Assembly: GCA_030490835.1 (NCBI GenBank)
Contig: CM059971.1
Location: 6,120,007-6,184,006 of the forward strand
Origin: Annona cherimola
Lineage: Eukaryota; Streptophyta; Magnoliopsida; Magnoliales; Annonaceae
Length of the DNA stretch: 64,000 bases
Direction: 5' to 3'
Shown here: positions 57,640 through 64,000 of the stretch, piece by piece
How positions within the stretch are numbered: the stretch's first letter is position 1
Layout of the letters: every line of letters starts with the position of its first letter
Translations under genes and position numbers: made by a program
The notes under the pieces: generated by a model
Seen by the model: only the letters and a program-made list of their open reading frames with translations
Databases searched by the model: none
What the model was told of the DNA's origin: nothing

Positions 57640-58672
57640 ATCCCCAACATCAAATTCATGTTTTCTTCTATGAACATCTGCAGCAAGCTTATAATTTTCA
57701 TTGCTTAGAGTAATCTTTCTTCTAATATCAGCATGAACATCTCGGATGTGTTGAGAAAAAAATTCAGCAGTAGTAGATGAACGGGTATCAATGCGTAAAG
57801 GAATTAAATCAATGGGAGCTCAAGGAATATAACCATAGGCAATTTCAAAAGGAGATTTCCCAGTAGAACGATTGACTGAATTATTGTATGCAAATTCGGC
57901 AATAGCCAATACAGAATCCCAAGTTTTAATATGTTCTCCCACCAAAATCCTAAGCAGATTTCCCAAACTCCGATTGATTACCTCAATTTGGCCATCAGTT
58001 TGTAGATGAAAAGCAAATGAAAATTTCAATTTGGTACCCAAGAGTTTCCACAATGTTTTCCAAAAATAGCTTACAAATTTAACATCCCGATCAGAAACGA
58101 TGGAAGTTAGTAAACCGTGAAGCTTACTAATTTCTCTGAAGAATAATTTTGCAATATATGAAGCATCAGCAGATTTAGTACATGAGATAAAATGAGCCAT
58201 TTTCGAAAATCTATCTACTACCAAAGATTTGAATCAAATCCTCGAGAGGTTTTAGGCAATCCAAGAATAAGTCCATACTTATGTCTTGCCAAGGAATATA
58301 TGGTACAGGCAGAGGAGTGTGTAATCCAATGTTTTTCTTTTGAGCTTTAGCAAGTTGACATGTGCGACACTATGAAACAATTCTTGACACGTCTCTTTTC
58401 AATGTAGGCTAATAAAATCTATCCTCAACTAATGAAATGGTTTTATCCCTACCAAAATGACCAGCAATACCCCCAGCATGTAATTCCCAAATTAAAAAGT
58501 CTCGAAGTGATGTATTGGGAATACATAGCTTTATTCCTTTAAATAAATATCCATCATGAATCACATAATCATTACGATTTTTATTTTGTGTTTCATGAAA
58601 AATAATTCTAAAATCAGTGCATGGTGGATATTCACTTTTCAACCTATCAAATCCAACAACTTTAACATCCAT
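57640..58672 (-). pseudogene. Chromovirus integrase, broken
   Basis: The zinc-binding end has LHAGGIAGHFGRDKT, then CRTCQ after a stop. The core shows MVVDRFSKMAHFI, IVSDRDVKF and the Glu in DGQIEVINR, so the DDE triad is present. The downstream text LLRILVGEHIKTWDSVLAIAEF and NSVNRSTGKSPFEIAYGY is open to 57820, where a TGA interrupts. The segment at 58225-58400 needs frame changes. Confidence 0.92.
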
Positions 58673-58699
58673 AGTATGAAGAATGAGTGAGACACGACT

Positions 58700-60345
58700 G
58701 AGAGCATCTGTAGGTTTGTTTTCAATTCTTGTCTAATGTTTGAGAACAAATGTGTACTCTTGCAAAAACTCAATCCACATAGCATGTCTAGCACTTAATC
58801 ATTTTTGTGGTTGCAAGTACCTCAAAGCCATATGATCTGAATACAATACAAATTCATGAGGTAGCAAATAATGCCTCCAAAATTTAAGTGCTTGCACGAC
58901 AGCATAAAATTCTCAATCATATGTTGAATATTTTTGTTTAGCTTCATTGAGTTTTTGAGAAAAGTACGCAATTGGATGACCCTCCGAGCTTAAGACACCC
59001 CCAATCCCAACTCCTGATGCATCACGAGCAATTTCAAAAACTTTAGTAAAATTAGGAAGTTGCAATATAGGTGACTTAGTCATTTTTTTTAATCTCCTTA
59101 AATGCTCTAGATGCAGAAATTGACCATTGAAATTCTTTTTTTTTTCAAGCAATCTGTGATAAGAGTCATGATTGTGCTAAACCCTTTAATGAAGCGCCTA
59201 TAAAATACAGCTAAACCATGAAAACTTCGCACAACAGAAATTGATGTGGGTTCTGGCCATTCCCTAATGGCTTTTACCTTTGAGGGATCCATAGAAATTC
59301 CATTAGCTGATATCACAAATCCTAAGAAAATCACTTGATTTGTCAAAAAATAATATTTCTTAAGGTTTACAAAGAACTTTTCAGATCGAAGCATCTCAAG
59401 AATAATTTTTAAATGTTGCAAGTGTTCTTCCTTAGAACGGCTATAAATGAGAATATCATCAAAAAAGACTACCACAAACTTTCCAATGAAAGGTTGAAAT
59501 ACTTGGTTCATGGTTCTCATAAATGTACTTGGGGCATTTGATAGTCCAAAAGGCATAACCAACCATTCAAACAATCCATCTTGAGTTTTAAAGATAATTT
59601 TCCGTTGATCGCCCGTTCTAATTCGAATTTGATGGTGTCCGCTTCTAAGATCTATCGTAGAGAACCATTATGTGCCAGTCAAAAGATCTAACATATCATC
59701 AAGTCTTGGTATGGGAAATCTATACTTTATGATAATTTTGTTGATCACATGACTATCAACACATATTCTCCAAGATCCATCTTTTTTAGAGGTTAATAGA
59801 GCTGGTATAGCACATGGACTAAGACTTTCACGAATAAACCCCTTATCAAGTAGTTCAGTTACCTGCCTTTTTAATTCAGCACGCTCATTAGGATTCATAC
59901 GAAAATGAGGCAAATTTAGTAATTGAGATCCTGGTATAAGATCAATAGCGTGTTGAATATCCCTCATAGGTGAAAGCTTATTTGGTAATTCATCAGGAAT
60001 CACATCTTTGTATTCTTTCATTAATGCTTGGATTTCAGGTAATGCTACATTAGTCTCATAAAGAACAGTATTTGTTTCCTCTTTAGTTACTATAGCTAAA
60101 ATGAGTCCTGAATCTTGTTCTTCTTTTTCAAATTATTTTCTTGTAAGAATATGCAAAGGTCGTTTTTCAGATGAATCAACTGGAGACTCTTTGTGGGATC
60201 TATCACTTTCTTTAGGTTTAGCAGGCTTCGAAATGATATATTTTTCATTATGCTTAATAATATAGTTGTTGGGTTGCCCATAATGGATTACTTTTAAGTC
60301 ATATAGCCATGGTCGACCAAGAAGTGTTGGTCCCGAGTTGATGGC
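58700..60345 (-). pseudogene. Chromovirus RT and RNase H, broken
   Basis: 60354-60133 gives LLGRPWLYDLKVIHYG (end of the protease linker). 60021-59668 gives the RT N-terminus ([32 protein letters not shown]). A TAA breaks the frame there. 59574-59107 gives [16 protein letters not shown] and the catalytic [11 protein letters not shown]. RNase H reads FEIARDASGVGIGGVL and YSTYD, with LYSDHMALRYL after a stop. Catalytic aspartates are retained. Confidence 0.92.
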
Positions 60346-60590
60346 AAAACCCAAGAGGGGAGGGGTGAATTGGGTAATTTAAAATTTACAACTTAAACAG
60401 AAGCTTTACCCCGGATTAATCTAGTCCCCTTTGTGAAGAAACAAAATGGAAAGCAATATAATGTAGAGAGCAGATAAATAAATCAAACACACAAGATTTT
60501 TATAGTGGTTCGGGCAACCTCCCTACTCCACTCTTCCAAGCTCACACTCCTTGTGACTTGGGTTCCACTATTGTATTCTCTCAATACAAT

Positions 60591-60737
60591 TAGAGCCACT
60601 GCTTTCTTCTAGATTCTAGCTCTAGTGGGCATATACAATCAGAGCCTCTTGCTCTCTTCTAGATTCCAGCTCTAGGGGGCATATACAACCAGAGCCTCTT
60701 GCTCTCTTCTAGATTCCAGCTCTAGGGGGCATCAACA
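60591..60737. repeat. 50-bp tandem repeat, about three copies
   Basis: Units begin AGAGCCTCTTGCTCTCTTCT and end GGGGGCATATACAACC, at 60591-60640, 60641-60690 and 60691-60737. The second and third are almost identical. They lie downstream of the LTR TATA box on the minus strand and so within its transcribed part. Confidence 0.88.
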
Positions 60738-61055
60738 AATTACAGCACAAGTAGGTGATGAGTTATACTCCAATCACACACTACTTTGCTTACACTTGAT
60801 CTTAGTTCCTCAAACTAAATCAAGTTCAACACAAACAAATGAAACAATAAGAAAACTACACTTTACAGTTGTGTAGTAGCAGTTTTGGTGCAGAGAAGAA
60901 CTTGTTGTAATGGCTTTGAAGATTCTGAAATATAGCTCTTGCAACTTGAAGTGAAGTTCTTCCTCTTTGAATTGCTTGATCTCTTTAGAGCTCTTGAATA
61001 TAGTAGTTATGCACACTTAATGATTCTCAGCTACTTCCCTCGTCCACCATGAATG

Positions 61056-61064
61056 CTATTTATA
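61056..61064 (-). promoter_or_regulatory. TATA box of the copia-type solo LTR
   Basis: Minus-strand TATAAATAG. It lies between the upstream array (61150-62140) and the downstream 50-bp array, which fits a U3/R boundary in a minus-strand LTR. Confidence 0.6.
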
Positions 61065-61149
61065 ATTTTGGAGGGAATCCGAACGTTAGAAGGTAGGTGG
61101 CGCGCATTTAATGCGCCAACGTTCGAATAAATTCCGACCGTTGCGACCC

Positions 61150-62140
61150 AAGTGGCATGTGGAGTCGACTTCGGATGCGACTTAGCCCAAGTCGCAGATG
61201 GAGTCGACTTCGGGTGCGACTTCGCTTCTCTGTCGCAACTTCAAGTTTCAGTCAGGGTCGTCTTGGGCATCAACTTGACCCAAGTCGCAGGTGGAGTCGA
61301 CTTCGGTATGCGACTTCACCTCGTAAGTTATCTTGATGAACTTGAAATCTTTGGGATGCTTTTGTTTTCTTCATGCCTTGTTGTTCTTCCCTGATTGAGT
61401 TCTTCTTTGAGTCATTGTCTTCATTTTAGCTTGTTTCTTTTGGCTCCATGTTTTGCAAACCTTGAATCCATGAGTCTTGATTCTTGCATTCATGAGCAAG
61501 TTCTTTGATTTGAATGGTTGAGTTTATGCATCTTGCTTGAACTTGGATTGTTTTTCTTCTTTGAAGACCTTGTGAATCTTGGAGACTTTGTATTGTTTGA
61601 TTTTTCCTTTGATTCATTAATATTCATATCTTGAAAATATGCTTGGAGCTTTGCCTTGGACTTGAGAATCTTAAGTTGATCTTGAGATCATTTAATCCAG
61701 CTTGTCTTCTGAAATTTCTCCTCTGTCCGATCGAAGTCGATGCCGGAGTCGACTTGGTCTGCGACTTCGCCCAAGTCGCATGCTGGAGTCGACTTGGTCT
61801 GCGACTTCGGTGCCCCCAGATCTTGGTTTCAACTCTGGACGAAAAACGACGCCTCCAAGTCGCTACTGGAGTCGACTTGGTCTGCGACTTCACCTCAAGT
61901 CGCAAGTGGAGTCGACTTGGGGTGCGACTTCGGCACTTCGGGGTCTTGACTTCAACTCTGGAAGGAAACGTCATTTTGAAGTCGATCCTGGAGTCGACTT
62001 CGTTTGCGACTTGGCTTCCCAAGTCGCAAGTGGAGTCGACTTGGCCTGCGACTTCACTTGTTATTCTCCCATTTTCAACTCTGGACAGTTTGGGCTTTTT
62101 GAAGTCGATCTTGGGGTCGACTTGGACTACGACTTGGTCT
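61150..62140. repeat. GTCGACTT tandem array with higher-order period
   Basis: Ten copies of a roughly 40-bp unit AAGTCGC-N-GGAGTCGACTTNG-N-GCGACTT: three at 61164, 61203 and 61296, and seven at 61748, 61788, 61871, 61911, 61993, 62034 and 62115. In the second cluster the units come in pairs, with a pair-to-pair period of 122-123 bp, separated by CAACTCTGGACG-type text. Each unit has complementary arms (AAGTCGC / GCGACTT) around a palindromic GTCGAC. It lies upstream of the LTR TATA box. Confidence 0.9.
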
Positions 62141-62277
62141 TCCATGCTTTATTTTCTTCAAGTGTATATGCCTTAAACATTTCCACAAACATGTTAGTAG
62201 CCAAGACTTACTCAAATTGATTTGTTAATCATCAAAACATAGATTTAACTTGTTTTCCACATATTTCCAACAAGAAG

Positions 62278-63946
62278 AATATGAGCCACATCCATGGGTA
62301 ACACATCACACCAAATATGATCAGAATAATCACCCATCGATATAGGAACCAAGCATCTTTCATTAACAAGAAGTGTAGTTTTGTCTACCCATGCTACAGG
62401 ATATGGATGAGGATGTGGTTTAGTTTTCAAATTCAATCTGGTTATAGCTGATTTGGCAATCACATTCATGGAACTACCTCCATCTATAACAATCTTGCAT
62501 ACTGTATTCCCACATTTAAAAAATTGATGAAATATATTTGTACGTCTCCAATCACTATTTGAAAAAGAAGTAGTCAAAATGCAACACACAACATTTAATT
62601 GCAAGTCCTCATTATAGCTATAGTCTCCATCAAGTTCACAATCCGATGGTTCCTTAAAAGTTTCAGCAACTTGATCAATGGTCACATCTACATGATTCTC
62701 TACATGATTAATTGTGAGTGTGTGCTGAGGACGTCGTGATGCAATATAACCTTTACCCTCACAATGAAAACATGGACCATTAACCCGCTTACTAGTGGCA
62801 TCAAATCGAGAAACTGGATTACTCTTTTTCCTACTTGTGTATTGTTCAGGCAATGGTTTAGTTGTTCCTTGAAAAGACGTTAGATTAGAATTTAATTTGG
62901 ATACCCTTGTCTCTCCAGTTTGTGGAATCAAACGTTTGTTAGTGAAATATTTTTGAAAATTTTCCAATTCTAGAGTTTTATAATATGCGTCTTCCACAAA
63001 AACAATTGAATACAATTTCAACAAAGTTTTGATTTCTGATTTCTGGCCATTGATAAACTTTGTTCGTGTAACCAAAGGATCTTCTTGTATTCCACATTTC
63101 ATTTTTAAATATTCAAACTTATTAAGATAGTCAGTTACACTTAATGATCCTTGTCTCAAGTTAACCAGTTGTTCCAATAGTTGAGTCTGATGATATTCAG
63201 GAAGGTATTTCTCTTTCAATTTAGCTTTCATTTCAGCCCATGTTGTGATAGGTACTCCTATGCGTTGACTTTCATCTAGAACCCCTTGCCAATAGCGTGT
63301 GGCAGACCCAACAAGTTTTATTTTTGTAAATCTCAATCGTTGGGCATCATTCATATCATACCAACAAAAAAATCTTCCATGTCTGCCAACCAATCTAAGA
63401 AACATTAGGGTCTAGATGACCGTCATAACTAGGAGCATCTACCTTGACTTGTTTTTCCACCCAAGAATTATCAGTTACACGCCGTTGTTGTTGTGGAAAA
63501 GGAATATTATAATTTCTCTGATAGTTCCCATGTCTAAGATTGTTTGCAAAACCAATTTCATAAAAATTATTGTCGTCTTCATGATTTTCCAAAAGTGTAT
63601 GCATTTCTGGAATATGTGAATGCTTTGGGTTATGATGACCTTTAGCATGTATGTTTGGATTTTGGAGAAGGCCAGTTATGATAGGATAGCTACTAGAAGC
63701 ATGAGTATTGTGTGATTGACCATTTCAACATGATTGTCCAGTCTCAATCATAGGACGTTTTCCAACAATTTCAGTCAATCTGTTTACTAAGGAAATGAGA
63801 GATTGAATGGAAGAGGTGGTTTCTTTTTGGAAATCTTCTTGCTTTTGGGCCAAGGTATCACAAAGGGTTGTTAAAGATTCAAATTCATTATCAATAGAAT
63901 TGGATAAAGCTTCGAGTTTGGCATTTAATTCAACATTAGTAGGCAT
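62278..63946 (-). pseudogene. Chromovirus gag and protease
   Basis: ATG at 63946 (MPTNVELNAKLEALSNSIDN) starts a coiled-coil-like N-terminus that ends at a stop at 63725. The capsid region follows: FTKIKLVGSATRYWQGVL, then YLPEYHQTQLLEQLVNLRQG (63405 on). The knuckle CFHCEGKGYIASRRP has lost its His and last Cys. The protease motif is IVIDGGSSMNVI, a D-G-G variant usual in chromoviruses. The frame then reads LPMDVAHILL and is cut at 62273 by the solo LTR. Confidence 0.9.
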
Positions 63947-64000
63947 GGTGACTCAAAATTCAACTTATGCTGATATAGGAAAGACTTACTACTAAGAATG

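Larger units (their letters stand above)
60325..62272 (-). mobile_element. Solo LTR of a copia-type element inside the chromovirus
   Basis: TGTTGGTCCCG...TTTCCAACA, 1948 bp, with TGTTGG/CCAACA termini and the 5-bp TSD AGAAG (60320-60324 and 62273-62277). The chromovirus protease-linker frame (VAHILL then LGRPW) is restored on removal. There is no coding domain. Minus-strand text near the start (TGTTTTGATGATTAACAAA) resembles SIRE-type copia LTRs. A TATA box reads TATAAATAG on the minus strand at 61056-61064. Two tandem-repeat arrays lie on either side of it. Confidence 0.87.
56625..64000 (-). mobile_element. Chromodomain Ty3/gypsy element, partial at window end
   Basis: 3' LTR at 56625-57148, purine tract GCCGGGGAGAAT, then minus-strand chromodomain, integrase, RNase H, RT, protease and gag (ATG at 63946). 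The 5' LTR and PBS must lie beyond 64000. The chromodomain places it in the chromoviruses; clade not assigned. A solo copia-type LTR (60325-62272) splits the protease-to-RT linker. All domains have stops or shifts. The candidate left TSD is ACTAT (56620-56624), not testable within the window. Confidence 0.93.

Noticed and set aside
60591..60737. CRISPR-like array
   Set aside because: Three contiguous tandem units without unique spacers, inside a plant LTR.
61624..62220. Overlapping ORFs of 170-180 codons on both strands
   Set aside because: They arise because the GTCGACTT array lacks stop codons. The translations are repetitive in every frame and match no domain.

Overview
The window looks like AT-rich intergenic DNA from a flowering plant. 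The evidence is the element families present: L1-type LINEs with plant-style C-terminal RNase H domains, an Athila-type Ty3/gypsy element, a chromodomain Ty3/gypsy element, Ty1/copia elements primed by tRNA-Met, TRIM-like short LTR elements and Tourist-like MITEs. There is also a broken receptor-like LRR protein gene and a fragment of the plant-specific DUF26 family. I see no intact host gene. Nearly every recognisable coding stretch belongs to a decayed transposable element. The species cannot be named from what is visible.

Layout. 1-3566: AT-rich DNA with a MITE, a tRNA-like SINE candidate and two foldback elements. 3585-9608: full-length LINE (LINE-1, + strand) with an 18-bp target-site duplication (TSD). 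11209-19383: 5'-truncated LINE of another subfamily (LINE-3, - strand), split by a 4.37-kb TG...CA unit (12081-16450, TSD GCCTA) and by a 480-bp solo LTR (17524-18003, TSD GTATT). 19384-20480: gene fragments, including a frameshifted DUF26 piece. 20708-21793: MITE copy with a hAT-like element in its right end. 22099-29364: complete but dead copia element (- strand). 31011-47763: second full-length LINE (LINE-2, + strand, 16-bp TSD), split by an Athila-type element (33432-44254, - strand) that itself carries a MITE in gag. 49199-54050: receptor-like LRR pseudogene (- strand), interrupted at 51558-53123 by a composite of TRIM-like LTRs that includes a gypsy reverse-transcriptase fragment. 56625 to the window end: chromodomain gypsy element (- strand, 5' LTR outside the window), interrupted by a solo copia-type LTR (60325-62272) that carries an ordered tandem-repeat array.

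The order of events can be read from the nesting. LINE-2 came before the Athila insertion, which came before its MITE. LINE-3 came before both LTR units inside it. The LRR gene came before the TRIM complex. The chromovirus came before the copia solo LTR.

The most unusual structure is the TRIM complex. Its outer LTRs point in opposite directions yet share one 5-bp TSD, and a foreign gypsy RT segment sits where one unit's primer-binding site should be. Other points worth a second look are an Athila element with no TSD, unequal LTRs and about 30 bp of host LINE missing; a roughly 122-bp higher-order repeat upstream of an LTR TATA box; and a chromovirus pol frame that stays open into its 3' LTR.
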